Notes: generated by a model not told the origin, from the letters alone. Counted from the stretch's first letter, positions 35,993 through 46,499 are shown. The stretch is DNA of 64,000 bases from Klebsiella sp. BIGb0138 (GCF_004342285.1 NZ_SMCV01000001.1:620001-684000); one strand, 5' to 3'. Numbers and translations: made by a program.

Positions 35993-36721
35993 ATGAATGC
36001 CGAAAAACAGCCGGTGGCCCACAACGTTGATCACCATGAAATCGCTAAATTTGAAGCCGTCGCCTCGCGCTGGTGGGATTTAGAGGGCGAGTTCAAACCA
36101 TTACATCGCATCAACCCGCTGCGTCTTGGCTATATTGCCGAGCGTTCCGGCGGTCTGTTTGGCAAGAAGGTGCTCGATGTCGGCTGCGGCGGCGGCATCC
36201 TGGCAGAAAGTATGGCGCGCGAAGGTGCGACGGTGACCGGGCTCGACATGGGCTTTGAACCGCTGCAGGTGGCAAAGCTCCACGCGCTGGAAAGCGGCGT
36301 ACAGGTGGAATACGTCCAGGAGACGGTAGAAGAACACGCGGCGAAGCACGCGCAGCAGTACGATGTGGTGACCTGTATGGAGATGCTCGAGCACGTTCCC
36401 GACCCGCAATCGGTGGTGCATGCCTGCGCGCGGCTGGTGAAGCCCGGCGGCCAGGTGTTCTTTTCCACCATTAATCGTAACGGGAAAGCGTGGCTGATGG
36501 CGGTCGTCGGCGCAGAGTACGTGATGAAAATGGTGCCGAAGGGCACCCATGACGTGAAGAAGTTTATTAAGCCGTCAGAGCTGATCGGCTGGGTTGATCA
36601 GACTAATCTGAAAGAGCAGCATATTACCGGTCTGCATTACAATCCGTTGACCAATACTTTCAAGCTGGCGCCCGGCGTTGATGTTAACTATATGTTGCAT
36701 ACAACCGCGAAAAACGCATAA
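35993..36721 (+). CDS. ubiG: UbiG O-methyltransferase (ubiquinone biosynthesis)
   Basis: 242 residues from the ATG at 35993, which has an AAAGGAGTAAGAG ribosome site. The frame is open from 35879 only because it runs through the palindromic element. It is a class I methyltransferase with SAM-binding motif [15 protein letters not shown] (about residue 60) and the acidic GLDMGFEPL. The amphipathic membrane segment [20 protein letters not shown] follows. It carries out both O-methylations in ubiquinone synthesis. It is monocistronic and divergent from gyrA, as in E. coli. Confidence 0.97.
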   Translation: MNAEKQPVAHNVDHHEIAKFEAVASRWWDLEGEFKPLHRINPLRLGYIAERSGGLFGKKVLDVGCGGGILAESMAREGATVTGLDMGFEPLQVAKLHALESGVQVEYVQETVEEHAAKHAQQYDVVTCMEMLEHVPDPQSVVHACARLVKPGGQVFFSTINRNGKAWLMAVVGAEYVMKMVPKGTHDVKKFIKPSELIGWVDQTNLKEQHITGLHYNPLTNTFKLAPGVDVNYMLHTTAKNA

Positions 36722-36952
36722 CGTCAGCAGTTTTTCATATGACGATCCGGTGATGATTGCGCGGCATCAAGCCGCGTAATTTTTACATCCGTTGAAGAAA
36801 TCAGCACTCGATCAAATTTTCATTTTTATTTTCCAGTTTATTGACATCTTCGCCAGGCCTTATGCGACGTGGGCCAGGCGATTATTACGCTTGTGCAACC
36901 TCAAATTAACGTCAAAATCAACCCTTGTACTCAAAAGAATCCTTACTAAAAT
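36722..36952. other. Upstream half of the ubiG-nrdA gap
   Basis: 231 bp, AT-rich in the second half, with no gene. A weak hairpin lies near 36753-36780 (GCGGC...GCCGC) that may end ubiG transcription. The nrdA control sites follow at 36953-37039. Confidence 0.5.
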
Positions 36953-37000
36953 ACTCACCATATAGCGTTTCTTTTATCTACAACCCCCTATATATAGTAT
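36953..37000 (+). promoter_or_regulatory. Paired NrdR boxes of nrdAB
   Basis: The downstream core CTATATATAG (36988-36997) matches the NrdR pattern CWATATATWG exactly. An imperfect partner, CACCATATAG (36956-36965), lies 32 bp upstream, which is about three helical turns and the usual spacing. NrdR with ATP/dATP represses ribonucleotide reductase genes when nucleotides are plentiful. Confidence 0.75.
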
Positions 37001-37039
37001 TTATCCACAGAGTTAGTCACAACGACGGTCTGTGGATAA
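37001..37039 (+). promoter_or_regulatory. Two DnaA boxes in inverted orientation upstream of nrdA
   Basis: TTATCCACA (37001-37009) and TGTGGATAA (37031-37039) are perfect consensus R-type DnaA boxes facing each other. E. coli nrdA has the same feature, which links ribonucleotide reductase expression to initiation of replication. They lie 38-77 bp before the nrdA ATG and next to the NrdR boxes. Confidence 0.9.
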
Positions 37040-37077
37040 ACGGGGGATATTTTCTCTCACGGACAGGTATAATCCAC

Positions 37078-39363
37078 ATGAATCAGAGTCTGCTGGTGAC
37101 AAAGCGCGACGGTAGCACCGAGCGCATTAATCTCGACAAAATCCATCGTGTACTGGATTGGGCGGCAGAAGGACTGAATAACGTTTCGATTTCTCAGGTA
37201 GAACTGCGCTCCCACATTCAGTTCTACGACGGTATCAAAACCGCCGATATTCACGAAACCATCATTAAGGCGGCTGCGGACCTGATCTCCCGCGATGCGC
37301 CGGATTACCAGTATCTCGCCGCGCGCCTGGCGATTTTCCACCTGCGTAAAAAAGCCTACGGCCAGTTTGAGCCGCCGGCACTGTATGACCACGTCACTAA
37401 AATGGTGAAGAACGGTAAATACGACACGCATCTGCTGGAAGACTACACGGAAGAAGAGTTCAAGCAGATGGACTCGTTCATCGTGCACGATCGCGATATG
37501 AGCTTCTCCTACGCTGCCGTTAAACAGCTGGAAGGCAAATATCTGGTGCAGAACCGCGTGACCGGCGAAATTTATGAAAGCGCCCAGTTCCTCTATATTC
37601 TGGTCGCCGCCTGCCTGTTCTCCAACTACCCGCGCGCGACGCGTCTGGATTACATCAAGCGTTTCTACGACGCCGTATCCACGTTCAAAATCTCGCTGCC
37701 GACGCCGATTATGTCCGGCGTGCGTACCCCAACCCGTCAGTTCAGCTCCTGCGTGCTGATCGAGTGCGGCGATAGCCTGGACTCCATCAACGCCACCTCC
37801 AGCGCCATCGTGAAATACGTTTCTCAGCGCGCCGGTATCGGGATTAACGCCGGCCGCATCCGTGCGCTGGGCAGCCCGATTCGCGGCGGTGAAGCGTTCC
37901 ACACCGGCTGTATCCCGTTCTACAAGCACTTCCAGACCGCGGTGAAGTCCTGCTCGCAGGGTGGCGTACGCGGCGGTGCGGCGACGCTGTTCTACCCGAT
38001 GTGGCACCTGGAAGTTGAAACCCTGCTGGTGCTGAAAAACAACCGCGGTACCGACGCAAACCGCGTTCGCCACATGGATTACGGCGTACAGATCAACAAA
38101 CTGATGTACACCCGTCTGCTGAAAGGCGAAGACATCACCCTGTTCAGCCCGTCTGACGTCCCGGGCCTGTATGATGCCTTCTTCGCCGATCAGGACGAGT
38201 TCGAGCGTCTGTACACTCTGTATGAAAAAGACGACAGCATTCGCAAACAGCGGATTAAAGCCGTTGAACTGTTCTCCCTGATGATGCAGGAACGCGCCTC
38301 CACCGGCCGTATCTACATTCAGAACGTTGACCACTGCAACACCCACAGCCCGTTTGACCCGGTTATCGCTCCGGTTCGCCAGTCCAACCTGTGCCTGGAA
38401 ATCGCTCTGCCGACCAAACCGCTGGACGATGTCAACGATGAAAACGGCGAAATCGCGCTGTGTACGCTGTCCGCCTTCAACCTTGGCGCCATTGAGAGCC
38501 TGGATGAGCTGGAAGAGCTGGCGGTGCTGGCGGTGCGTGCGCTGGATGCCCTGCTGGATTACCAGGACTACCCGATTCTGGCGGCCAAGCGCGGCGCGAT
38601 GGGCCGTCGTACCCTGGGTATTGGGGTGATCAACTTCGCTTACTACCTGGCGAGACACGGCAAACGCTACTCCGACGGTAGCGCCAACAACCTGACGCAT
38701 AAAACCTTTGAAGCCATCCAGTACTACCTGCTGAAAGCTTCTAACGAGCTGGCGATTGAGCAAGGCGCGTGCCCGTGGTTCAACGAAACCACCTATGCCA
38801 AAGGTGTGCTGCCGATCGATACCTATAAAAAGGATCTCGACGCTATCGTCAGCGAGCCGCTGCATTACGATTGGGAAGCGCTGCGTGAGTCGATTAAAAC
38901 CCACGGTCTGCGTAACTCGACCCTCTCCGCGCTGATGCCGTCCGAGACCTCTTCGCAGATCTCTAACGCCACCAACGGGATTGAGCCGCCGCGCGGCCAC
39001 GTGAGCATCAAAGCCTCGAAAGACGGCATTCTGCGTCAGGTGGTGCCGGACTATGAAAAACTGCAGAACAGCTACGAGCTGCTGTGGGAAATGCCGAACA
39101 ATGACGGCTATCTGCAGCTGGTCGGCATCATGCAGAAGTTTATCGATCAGTCGATTTCCGCCAACACCAACTACGACCCGACGCGTTTCCAGTCCGGGAA
39201 AGTCCCGATGCAGCAGTTGCTGAAAGACTTGCTCAATGCCTATAAATTCGGCGTGAAAACTCTGTACTATCACAACACCCGTGATGGCGCGGAAGATGCG
39301 CAGGACGATATGGCGCCGTCCATCCAGGACGACGGCTGCGAAAGCGGCGCGTGTAAGATCTGA
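37078..39363 (+). CDS. nrdA: Class Ia ribonucleotide reductase large subunit NrdA
   Basis: 761 residues from the ATG at 37078, the E. coli length. The upstream open frame to 36925 crosses the DnaA and NrdR sites and is not used. The N-terminal ATP cone (about 5-95, VTKRDGSTERINLDKI) senses ATP/dATP. Active-site cysteines are visible in FSSCVLIE and SNLCLEIA. The radical-transfer tyrosine pair is in LYYHNTRDG, and the C-terminal redox pair in GCESGACKI. It reduces NDPs to dNDPs with NrdB. Transcription runs on through nrdB and yfaE. Confidence 0.98.
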   Translation: MNQSLLVTKRDGSTERINLDKIHRVLDWAAEGLNNVSISQVELRSHIQFYDGIKTADIHETIIKAAADLISRDAPDYQYLAARLAIFHLRKKAYGQFEPPALYDHVTKMVKNGKYDTHLLEDYTEEEFKQMDSFIVHDRDMSFSYAAVKQLEGKYLVQNRVTGEIYESAQFLYILVAACLFSNYPRATRLDYIKRFYDAVSTFKISLPTPIMSGVRTPTRQFSSCVLIECGDSLDSINATSSAIVKYVSQRAGIGINAGRIRALGSPIRGGEAFHTGCIPFYKHFQTAVKSCSQGGVRGGAATLFYPMWHLEVETLLVLKNNRGTDANRVRHMDYGVQINKLMYTRLLKGEDITLFSPSDVPGLYDAFFADQDEFERLYTLYEKDDSIRKQRIKAVELFSLMMQERASTGRIYIQNVDHCNTHSPFDPVIAPVRQSNLCLEIALPTKPLDDVNDENGEIALCTLSAFNLGAIESLDELEELAVLAVRALDALLDYQDYPILAAKRGAMGRRTLGIGVINFAYYLARHGKRYSDGSANNLTHKTFEAIQYYLLKASNELAIEQGACPWFNETTYAKGVLPIDTYKKDLDAIVSEPLHYDWEALRESIKTHGLRNSTLSALMPSETSSQISNATNGIEPPRGHVSIKASKDGILRQVVPDYEKLQNSYELLWEMPNNDGYLQLVGIMQKFIDQSISANTNYDPTRFQSGKVPMQQLLKDLLNAYKFGVKTLYYHNTRDGAEDAQDDMAPSIQDDGCESGACKI

Positions 39364-39474
39364 TCCCCTCCTCGCTCTGGCGAGCGAGGAAACCTAAAAG
39401 CTCCGTACGATTTTCCCCCCTCCTCCGGGAGAGGGTCGGGGTGAGGGGCAATAACACCACAGGACTCACATTTA
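39364..39474. repeat. Two hairpin repeats in the nrdA-nrdB gap
   Basis: The first stem pairs CCTCGCTC (39370-39377) with GAGCGAGG (39382-39389). The second pairs CCCCTC (39417-39422) with GAGGGG (39443-39448), enclosing CCTCCGGGAGAGG. The second resembles the common enterobacterial intergenic repeat with GGGAGAGGGTCGGGGTGAGG. Such elements often modulate mRNA decay between genes of one operon. Confidence 0.7.
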
Positions 39475-40605
39475 ATGGCATATACCACTTTTTCACAGAC
39501 AAAAAACGATCAGCTGCTTGAGCCGATGTTTTTTGGCCAGCCGGTTAACGTGGCCCGTTACGATCAGCAAAAATATGACATCTTCGAAAAGCTGATCGAA
39601 AAGCAGCTCTCCTTTTTCTGGCGTCCGGAAGAGGTTGACGTCTCCCGCGACCGTATCGATTACCAGGCGCTGCCAGAACATGAAAAACATATTTTCATCA
39701 GCAATCTGAAGTATCAGACGCTGCTGGACTCCATCCAGGGGCGTAGCCCGAACGTGGCGCTGCTGCCGCTGATCTCGATCCCGGAACTGGAAACCTGGGT
39801 TGAAACCTGGGCGTTCTCTGAGACGATTCACTCTCGCTCCTACACCCATATCATCCGTAACATCGTCAACGATCCGGCGATGGTTTTTGACGATATCGTC
39901 ACTAACGAGCAGATTCAGAAACGAGCGGAAGGTATTTCCCACTATTACGACACGCTGATCGAACTGACCAGCTACTGGCATCTGCTGGGGGAAGGCACGC
40001 ACACCGTCAACGGTAAAACCGTCACCGTCAACCTGCGCGAGCTGAAAAAGAAACTCTACCTGTGCCTGATGAGCGTTAACGCGCTGGAAGCGATCCGCTT
40101 CTACGTCAGCTTCGCCTGCTCCTTCGCGTTCGCCGAACGTAAGCTGATGGAAGGCAACGCCAAAATCATCCGGCTGATCGCCCGTGACGAAGCGCTGCAC
40201 CTGACCGGCACCCAGCATATGCTGAACCTGCTGCGTTCCGGCGTAGACGACCCGGAGATGGCGGAAATTGCCGAAGAGTGTAAGCAGGAGTGCTACGATC
40301 TGTTCGTACTGGCCGCACAGCAGGAGAAAGAGTGGGCGGATTACCTGTTCCGCGATGGTTCGATGATTGGCCTGAACAAAGATATTCTCTGTCAGTATGT
40401 CGAATACATCACCAATATCCGCATGCAGGCGGTGGGCCTCGACCTGCCCTTCCAGACCCGCTCCAACCCGATTCCGTGGATCAACACCTGGCTGGTGTCC
40501 GATAACGTGCAGGTGGCGCCGCAGGAAGTAGAGGTCAGCTCCTACCTGGTCGGCCAGATCGATTCCGAAGTCGATGCCGACGATCTGAGCAACTTCCAGC
40601 TCTGA
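39475..40605 (+). CDS. nrdB: Class Ia ribonucleotide reductase small subunit NrdB
   Basis: 376 residues as in E. coli. It houses the diiron-tyrosyl radical cofactor. The radical tyrosine lies in [14 protein letters not shown] (Tyr122 by homology). Iron ligands are in [23 protein letters not shown] and nearby acidic residues. The flexible C-terminal tail [10 protein letters not shown] docks to NrdA. The stop codon shares a base with the yfaE start (TGATG). It is co-transcribed with nrdA. Confidence 0.98.
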   Translation: MAYTTFSQTKNDQLLEPMFFGQPVNVARYDQQKYDIFEKLIEKQLSFFWRPEEVDVSRDRIDYQALPEHEKHIFISNLKYQTLLDSIQGRSPNVALLPLISIPELETWVETWAFSETIHSRSYTHIIRNIVNDPAMVFDDIVTNEQIQKRAEGISHYYDTLIELTSYWHLLGEGTHTVNGKTVTVNLRELKKKLYLCLMSVNALEAIRFYVSFACSFAFAERKLMEGNAKIIRLIARDEALHLTGTQHMLNLLRSGVDDPEMAEIAEECKQECYDLFVLAAQQEKEWADYLFRDGSMIGLNKDILCQYVEYITNIRMQAVGLDLPFQTRSNPIPWINTWLVSDNVQVAPQEVEVSSYLVGQIDSEVDADDLSNFQL

Positions 40606-40859
40606 TGAAACGCATTTTTTTGAAAATTTCTGACACTCGCCTGGAGTGTCAGGATGAACACCCTTCCCTGTTGGCCGCCCTGGAATCACATAACATCGAC
40701 GTGGAGTATCAGTGCCGCGCGGGCTATTGTGGTTCCTGCCGCACGCGGCTGGTCTCCGGTCAGGTTGACTGGCTGACCGAGCCGCTGGCGTTTATCCAAC
40801 CGGGAGAAATTTTGCCCTGCTGCTGCCGGGCGAAGGGTGATATCGAAATAGAGATGTAG
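40605..40859 (+). CDS. yfaE: 2Fe-2S ferredoxin YfaE for NrdB cofactor maintenance
   Basis: 84 residues, the short plant-type ferredoxin fold. The cluster cysteines are in CRAGYCGSCRTRL (C-x4-C-x2-C), with the distal one in ILPCCCRAKGD. In E. coli it delivers electrons to assemble and repair the diferric-tyrosyl radical of NrdB. Its start overlaps the nrdB stop, so expression follows nrdAB. A perfect hairpin lies downstream. Confidence 0.96.
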   Translation: MKRIFLKISDTRLECQDEHPSLLAALESHNIDVEYQCRAGYCGSCRTRLVSGQVDWLTEPLAFIQPGEILPCCCRAKGDIEIEM

Positions 40860-40877
40860 CCGCTTAGCGAAATCCCA

Positions 40878-40897
40878 TCCGCGCCGGCCGGCGCGGA
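40878..40897. terminator. Hairpin between convergent yfaE and glpQ
   Basis: TCCGCGCCGG and CCGGCGCGGA form a perfect 20-bp palindrome, followed on the plus strand by CAGGTTTTCC. It is likely the nrdAB-yfaE terminator and may also serve glpTQ in the other direction. Confidence 0.7.
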
Positions 40898-40921
40898 CAG
40901 GTTTTCCGCTCACACCGCGGG

Positions 40922-42001
40922 TTAGCGGTGTTCCCCCTCTTGTTGCAGGAACTGCACCGCCTTATCCGGGAAGTCGCTGAACAGCCCATCGACACCGGCC
41001 TTGTTGTACAGCAGGTCGAACAGCTGATCGACATTGGTGACGTAATCCGGCAGCTGGTCGGCGCGCACGGTATACGGGTGTACCACCAGATGCTGCTGAT
41101 GCGCCTCTTGCACCATATTGGTCAACGCCACCTCGCCCGGTCTGGCCTGTGCCGCCACCAGCATATGGTAGTCCGGGCCAATACCGTCGGCGTATTGTGC
41201 GATCTGCCCCATCGCGCCGGGCTTAAACATCCAGTCGTAGCTGTAGTTAACCCATTTGCCGTCCGCCTGGCGCTGCTGGGTTTCGTTCCAGTCGGTGTAA
41301 GCGATCAGCTGCACCAGATTCAGGTTCATCCCCATCTTCGGCTCCAGCTCGTTCTTGATGCGCTTGAGCTCGTTAGCATCAAAGCATTGCAGATACACTT
41401 TATCCTGCTTGCTGGTGTAACCATACTTCTTCAGCACCTGCAGAACGCTGGCGGCGATATCCTTGCCTTCCTGATGGTGGAACCACGGCGCTTTAATCTC
41501 CGGGTAGATACCGATATTTTTCCCCGTGGAATGATTCAACCCCTGAACGAACTCAATCTCCTCTTCAAAGGTATGAACGCGGAAATCCGATTTTCCCATC
41601 GGAAAGCGTCCCGGGAAGGTCTGTACATGCTTACCGTCTTTAGGCTCGAACCCTTCGCTGAACCGCAGCGATTTGATCTCCGCCAGGGTGAAGTCGATCG
41701 CGTAAAAGCGGCCATCCTGACGCGCGCGCTGCGGGAATTTCTCCGCCACATCGGTGACCCGATCGAGATAGTGGTCATGCAGCACCACCAGCCGATCGTC
41801 TTTGGTCATCACCAGGTCCTGCTCGAGATAATCGGCTCCCTGGGCATAGGCCATCGCTTTCGCCGGCAGCGTATGCTCGGGCAGATAGCCGCTGGCGCCG
41901 CGGTGGGCGATGACTATCTTATCCCCTGCCAGCGCGGCAAAGCTTAGCGTGCAACCTGCCAGTAAAATCCCGGTCATCAAGGTCGTTATTGCCGTTTTCA
42001 T
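40922..42001 (-). CDS. glpQ: Periplasmic glycerophosphodiester phosphodiesterase GlpQ
   Basis: 359 residues from the ATG at 42001. An ATG two codons upstream sits directly against the AAGGA ribosome site, so it is not used. A signal peptide (MKTAITTLMTGILLAGCTLS-FAALA) precedes the mature chain. The GDPD catalytic motif is IVIAHRGASGYLPEHT, with metal ligands in YLEQDLVMTKDDRLVVLHDH. It splits glycerophosphodiesters to glycerol-3-phosphate plus an alcohol. The product is imported by GlpT, encoded 9 bp upstream in the same operon. Confidence 0.96.
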   Translation of the reverse strand: MKTAITTLMTGILLAGCTLSFAALAGDKIVIAHRGASGYLPEHTLPAKAMAYAQGADYLEQDLVMTKDDRLVVLHDHYLDRVTDVAEKFPQRARQDGRFYAIDFTLAEIKSLRFSEGFEPKDGKHVQTFPGRFPMGKSDFRVHTFEEEIEFVQGLNHSTGKNIGIYPEIKAPWFHHQEGKDIAASVLQVLKKYGYTSKQDKVYLQCFDANELKRIKNELEPKMGMNLNLVQLIAYTDWNETQQRQADGKWVNYSYDWMFKPGAMGQIAQYADGIGPDYHMLVAAQARPGEVALTNMVQEAHQQHLVVHPYTVRADQLPDYVTNVDQLFDLLYNKAGVDGLFSDFPDKAVQFLQQEGEHR

Positions 42002-42010
42002 ACGCATTCC

Positions 42011-43357
42011 TTAAGACTGTTTCAGTTGCTGGTGATGGCGTTTTTCGCCGATCATCACCACCAGCAGCAGCAGTACCGCCAGTACGCTACCGCCGATCAT
42101 CACCATGAAACCGCCATCCCAGCCGAAGAAGTCGACGGTGTAGCCGACAATCGCGCTGGCGGCGACGGAACCGCCGAGGTAGCCAAACAGACCGGTAAAG
42201 CCCGCGGCGGTGCCGGCGGCTTTCTTCGGCGCCAGCTCCAGGGCGTGCAGACCAATCAGCATCACCGGGCCATAAATCAGGAAGCCGATGACGATCATAC
42301 AGGTCATGTCGATGCCCGGGTTGCCCGGCGGGTTAAGCCAGTAAACCACGGTCGCAATGGTCACCAACGTCATAAAGAAGACCCCGGTCGCCCCGCGATT
42401 CCCCTTAAACACCTTATCCGACATCCAGCCGCAAATCAGCGTTCCCGGAATACCCGCATACTCATATAAGAAGTAGGTCCAGGAGGATTTATCCAGCGCG
42501 AAGTGCTTCACCTCTTTCAGATAGGTCGGCGACCAGTCGAGAATGCCGTAGCGCAACAGATAGACAAAGACGTTCGCCACGGCGATATACCACAGCAGCT
42601 TGTTCGGCAGAATATACTGCTTAAAGATCTGGCTGGCGGTCAGCTCCTCTTCATGCTTTTCGCTGTAATCGTCCGGGTAGTCGTTCTTGTACTCTTCAAT
42701 CGGCGGCAGGCCGCAGGACTGCGGGGTATCACGCATCATGGCAAAGGCAAACACCGCCAGCAGAATGGCGCCGAAAGCCGGCATATACAGCGCCGCGTGC
42801 CAGTCGTTAAACCAGGCCATCCCCAGCAGGAACAGCAGCGGCGGGATCCCGCCGCCAACGTTATGCGCGCAGTTCCACACCGAGACAATACCGCCGCGCT
42901 CTTTCTGCGACCACCAGTGCACCATCGTCCGGCCGCACGGCGGCCAGCCCATCCCCTGGAACCAGCCGCACAGGAACAGCAGAACAAACATCACCATAAT
43001 GCTGGAGGTCGCCCAGGGCACGAACCCCATCACCAGCATCACCAGCGCGGCCAGGATCAACCCTGCCGGCAGGAAAATGCGCGGATTCGAACGATCGGAT
43101 ACCGACCCCATGATGAATTTCGAAAATCCATAGGCGATGGAAATACCCGAGAGCGCGAAACCGAGATCGCCGCGCGAAAACCCTTGCTCAACCAGGTAGG
43201 GCATGGCCAAAGCAAAGTTCTTACGAACCAGATAGTAAGCGGCATATCCGAAGAAGATGCCGATAAAAATTTGCCAGCGCAGACGGCGATATAGCGGGTC
43301 GATTTCCGCCTCTGGCAAACGCGCTTTATGTGGCGCAGGTTTAAAAATAGTTAACAT
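42011..43357 (-). CDS. glpT: Glycerol-3-phosphate:phosphate antiporter GlpT
   Basis: 448 residues from the ATG at 43357 with a GGAGG ribosome site; an upstream frame to 43375 adds six residues with no site. A major facilitator with 12 helices and a central cytoplasmic loop. Substrate-binding arginines are in [15 protein letters not shown] and [11 protein letters not shown]. The signature [13 protein letters not shown] is present. It exchanges G3P for phosphate and also imports fosfomycin, so an intact gene predicts fosfomycin uptake. Repressed by GlpR and activated by CRP. Confidence 0.97.
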   Translation of the reverse strand: MLTIFKPAPHKARLPEAEIDPLYRRLRWQIFIGIFFGYAAYYLVRKNFALAMPYLVEQGFSRGDLGFALSGISIAYGFSKFIMGSVSDRSNPRIFLPAGLILAALVMLVMGFVPWATSSIMVMFVLLFLCGWFQGMGWPPCGRTMVHWWSQKERGGIVSVWNCAHNVGGGIPPLLFLLGMAWFNDWHAALYMPAFGAILLAVFAFAMMRDTPQSCGLPPIEEYKNDYPDDYSEKHEEELTASQIFKQYILPNKLLWYIAVANVFVYLLRYGILDWSPTYLKEVKHFALDKSSWTYFLYEYAGIPGTLICGWMSDKVFKGNRGATGVFFMTLVTIATVVYWLNPPGNPGIDMTCMIVIGFLIYGPVMLIGLHALELAPKKAAGTAAGFTGLFGYLGGSVAASAIVGYTVDFFGWDGGFMVMIGGSVLAVLLLLVVMIGEKRHHQQLKQS

Positions 43358-43375
43358 AGCAGCCTCCGTGGCCAT

Positions 43376-43627
43376 TTCTTTTCTGCTGATACCGATAAGA
43401 AAAATCTAATCTAATCACCCACTTCTGATGCTGCGGGATGGTAGGCAAAGCCCGGCTCAGATACTGTGAAATATCGCACGTTTTGTTACAAAAATATGAC
43501 AAAAAATTCCATTGTGAGCATGAAATCACATAACACGCTCGAATAACGCGCGAATATGCTCGAAATCAAACAACACACACTGTTTGTATGGCTAAATGGC
43601 GCAAAACGAACATAGAGGGACTTGAAG
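43376..43627. promoter_or_regulatory. Divergent glpTQ / glpABC control region
   Basis: 252 bp between the two operons. GlpR half-site matches to WATKYTCGWW are TATGCTCGAA (43555-43564) and, inverted, AACGAACATA (43605-43614). A CRP-like element TGTGA-N8-TCACA (43513-43530) has a spacer two bases longer than consensus. Another, TGTGA-N6-GCACG, lies near 43465. Repression by GlpR and activation by CRP are expected. Confidence 0.65.
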
Positions 43628-45250
43628 ATGGCCGATAGCGGTGAATGTGATGTCATCATCATTGGCGGCGGCGCAACCGGCGCAGGGATCGCGCGCGACT
43701 GTGCGCTTCGCGGGCTGCGCGTAACGTTAGTGGAACGCCACGATATCGCCACCGGGGCGACCGGGCGCAATCATGGGCTGTTGCACAGCGGCGCGCGCTA
43801 TGCCGTAACCGATGGCGAATCGGCCCGGGAATGCATCAGTGAAAACCGCATCCTGCGCCGCATCGCCCGCCACTGTATTGAACCCACTAATGGACTGTTT
43901 ATCACCCTTCCCGAGGACGACCTGGCCTGGCAGCAGACCTTTATCAGCGCCTGTCAGCAGGCCGGTATCGAGACCCGCCAGCTGTCGCCAGCGGAAGCGC
44001 TGCGCATTGAGCCGACCGTTAATCCGGCTCTGCTCGGCGCCGTTCAGGTTCCCGATGGCACCATCGACCCGTTTCGTCTCACCGCCGCCAACATGCTCGA
44101 CGCCCGCGAGCATGGCGCCACCATTCTCACCGGCTGCGAAATTACCGCGCTGATCCGCCACGCGGATCGCGTTTGCGGCGTACAGTTTTACGATCATCAA
44201 CGACGCGAAACGCGCGCGCTGCGCGCCAGCATGGTGGTCAATGCCGCCGGGATCTGGGGCCAGCGGATCGCGGAATATGCCGATCTGCGCGTTGCGATGT
44301 TTCCGGCCAAAGGCTCGCTGCTGATCCTCGACCATCGTATTAATCGCCAGGTGATCAACCGCTGCCGTAAACCCGCCGACGCCGATATTCTGGTGCCCGG
44401 GGATACCATTTCGCTGATTGGCACCACCTCTGAGCATATTCCCTACGCCGAGATAGACGACAACCGGGTCACCGCCGCCGAAGTCGACATCCTGCTACGG
44501 GAAGGTGAAAAGCTGGCGCCGGTACTTGGCCGCACCCGCGTACTCCGCGCCTATTCCGGCGTGCGTCCGCTGGTGGCCAGCGATAATGACCCCAGCGGAC
44601 GCAGCGTCAGCCGCGGCATTGTCCTGCTCGATCACGCCGAGCGCGACGGAATGGAGGGTTTTCTCACCATCACCGGCGGCAAGCTGATGACCTACCGTCT
44701 GATGGCGGAGTGGGCGACGGATGCCGTCTGTCGCAAACTGGGCAACGGCGCCCCCTGTACCACCGCCGATACTCCGCTACCGGGCTCACAGGAAGCCAGC
44801 GAAACCACGGTGAAAAAAATCATCTCCCTGTCCGCCCCGCTGCGCGGTTCCGCCATCTATCGCCACGGCGACCGGACTCCCGCCTGGCTGGGGGATACCC
44901 GCCAGCATCGCAGCCTGATCTGCGAATGCGAAATGGTCACCGCCGGGGAAGTACAGTACGCGGTCGAAAACTTAGCGGTCAACAGCCTGCTCGATTTGCG
45001 CCGCCGCACGCGGATCGGAATGGGTACCTGCCAGGGGGAGCTGTGCGCCTGCCGCGCGGCCGGGCTGCTACAACGCTTCAATATCACCACGCCGGCGCAG
45101 TCGCTGACCCAGCTTTCCGCCTTTCTCAACGAACGCTGGAGGGGTGTACAGCCCGTCGCCTGGGGCGATGCGTTACGCGAAAGCGAATTCACCCGCTGGG
45201 TCTACCTCGGGCTGTGCGGACTGCAGAAGGAGCATCAGGATGAAATTTGA
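43628..45250 (+). CDS. glpA: Anaerobic glycerol-3-phosphate dehydrogenase subunit A
   Basis: 540 residues from the ATG at 43628, seven bases after AGAGGGA. A TTG at 43622 is also in frame but too close to the ribosome site. It is the FAD-containing catalytic subunit, with [20 protein letters not shown] at the N-terminus and [17 protein letters not shown] behind it. The C-terminal BFD-like region has Fe-S cysteines in [11 protein letters not shown] and [14 protein letters not shown]. It oxidises G3P to dihydroxyacetone phosphate during anaerobic respiration. It overlaps glpB by 11 bp. Confidence 0.97.
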   Translation: MADSGECDVIIIGGGATGAGIARDCALRGLRVTLVERHDIATGATGRNHGLLHSGARYAVTDGESARECISENRILRRIARHCIEPTNGLFITLPEDDLAWQQTFISACQQAGIETRQLSPAEALRIEPTVNPALLGAVQVPDGTIDPFRLTAANMLDAREHGATILTGCEITALIRHADRVCGVQFYDHQRRETRALRASMVVNAAGIWGQRIAEYADLRVAMFPAKGSLLILDHRINRQVINRCRKPADADILVPGDTISLIGTTSEHIPYAEIDDNRVTAAEVDILLREGEKLAPVLGRTRVLRAYSGVRPLVASDNDPSGRSVSRGIVLLDHAERDGMEGFLTITGGKLMTYRLMAEWATDAVCRKLGNGAPCTTADTPLPGSQEASETTVKKIISLSAPLRGSAIYRHGDRTPAWLGDTRQHRSLICECEMVTAGEVQYAVENLAVNSLLDLRRRTRIGMGTCQGELCACRAAGLLQRFNITTPAQSLTQLSAFLNERWRGVQPVAWGDALRESEFTRWVYLGLCGLQKEHQDEI

Positions 45251-46499
45251 TTGCGTTATTATCGGCGGCGGGCTGGCCGGCCTGCTTTGCGGCCTGAGTC
45301 TCAACCAGCACGGCCTGCGCTGCGCGATCGTTAGCCGGGGCCAGAGCGCGCTGCACTTCTCCTCCGCATCGCTGGACCTGCTCTGCGCCCTTCCCGATGG
45401 CGAAGTCGTCACCGACGTGGCCCACGGGATCGCCCGTCTGGCAGAGCAGCTTCCCGCTCATCCCTACGCAACGCTGGGCGCCGACCTGGTGATGGCCTAC
45501 GCCGCGCAAACCGAAGCGCTGCTGGCGGCCAGCGGGATCCGGATGCACGGCGCTGCGCACCAGCCGCATTCGCGCGTCACGCCGTTAGGCACCCTGCGCC
45601 CGACATGGCTTTCCCCGCAGGAAGTGCCGGTGGCCCCGTTAACCACCGGCCGGGTGGGCGTGATCGGGATCAGCGGTTTCGCCGACTTCCAGCCGCATCT
45701 GGCCGCCGCCTCGCTCCATCAGCAAGGCGTCAACGCCACGGCAGAGGAGATCGACCTGCCGCTGCTGGACATCCTGCGGGATAACCCGAGTGAATTTCGC
45801 GCCGCGAATATTGCCCGAATGCTCGACGAAGAGCGCCACTGGCCCTCCCTTCTCGCCGCATTACGCCCGCTGGCGCTGGCGTACGATTTACTGATCATGC
45901 CCGCCTGTTTCGGCCTCAATGACGGTGCGCTATACGCGTGGTTACAGGCGCAGCTGCCCTGTACGCTGCGCCTGGTGCCGACGCTACCGCCTTCGGTGCC
46001 GGGCATGCGCCTGCATCACCAGCTCCAGCGCCGTTTTATCCGCGGCGGGGGAACCTGGCTGGCGGGCGACGAGGTGACGCAAATCGGTCATCAGGATGGC
46101 GCGGTCACCGCCATCTGGACCCGTCAGCACGGGGATGTTGCGCTGCGCCCGCGCTTCGCGGTCCTGGCCAGCGGCAGTTTTTTCAGCAATGGCCTGATTG
46201 CCGACAAAGAACGGGTGCGGGAACCGATTCTCGACCTCGATCTCCAGCAGACCTCCCCGCGGGAGAGCTGGTATCAACGCGACTTCTTCGCCTCGCAGCC
46301 CTGGCAGCGCTTTGGTCTGAAAACCGATGCGCGGCTGCGTCCGCTGCTACACGGCCAGCCGCTTGGCAATCTGTTTGCCATCGGTTCGCTGTTGGGCGGT
46401 TTTGATGCCATTCAGCTGGGGTGCGGCGGCGGCGTTTGCGCGGTGACGGCGCTGCACGTCGCAAAACAGATCAATGACCTTGCCGGAGGCGCGCGATGA
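45240..46499 (+). CDS. glpB: Anaerobic glycerol-3-phosphate dehydrogenase subunit B
   Basis: 419 residues from the ATG at 45240, the E. coli length; the frame extends upstream to 45144 inside glpA. The N-terminus [20 protein letters not shown] is a flavin-binding Rossmann motif. The C-terminus has [19 protein letters not shown]. It links catalytic GlpA to the membrane subunit GlpC. Start and stop both overlap neighbours (ATGA with glpC), so the three subunits are coupled. Confidence 0.96.
   Translation: MKFDCVIIGGGLAGLLCGLSLNQHGLRCAIVSRGQSALHFSSASLDLLCALPDGEVVTDVAHGIARLAEQLPAHPYATLGADLVMAYAAQTEALLAASGIRMHGAAHQPHSRVTPLGTLRPTWLSPQEVPVAPLTTGRVGVIGISGFADFQPHLAAASLHQQGVNATAEEIDLPLLDILRDNPSEFRAANIARMLDEERHWPSLLAALRPLALAYDLLIMPACFGLNDGALYAWLQAQLPCTLRLVPTLPPSVPGMRLHHQLQRRFIRGGGTWLAGDEVTQIGHQDGAVTAIWTRQHGDVALRPRFAVLASGSFFSNGLIADKERVREPILDLDLQQTSPRESWYQRDFFASQPWQRFGLKTDARLRPLLHGQPLGNLFAIGSLLGGFDAIQLGCGGGVCAVTALHVAKQINDLAGGAR

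Noticed and set aside
36925..37077. N-terminal extension of NrdA
   Set aside because: It runs through the NrdR and DnaA boxes and would place coding sequence over the promoter.
37057..39273. 738-codon minus-strand open frame opposite nrdA
   Set aside because: It mirrors the codon structure of a highly expressed GC-rich gene, has no family features and no ribosome site. Similar shadows lie opposite gyrA, nuoM and nuoL (34716-35783, 60521-61693, 62268-63770).
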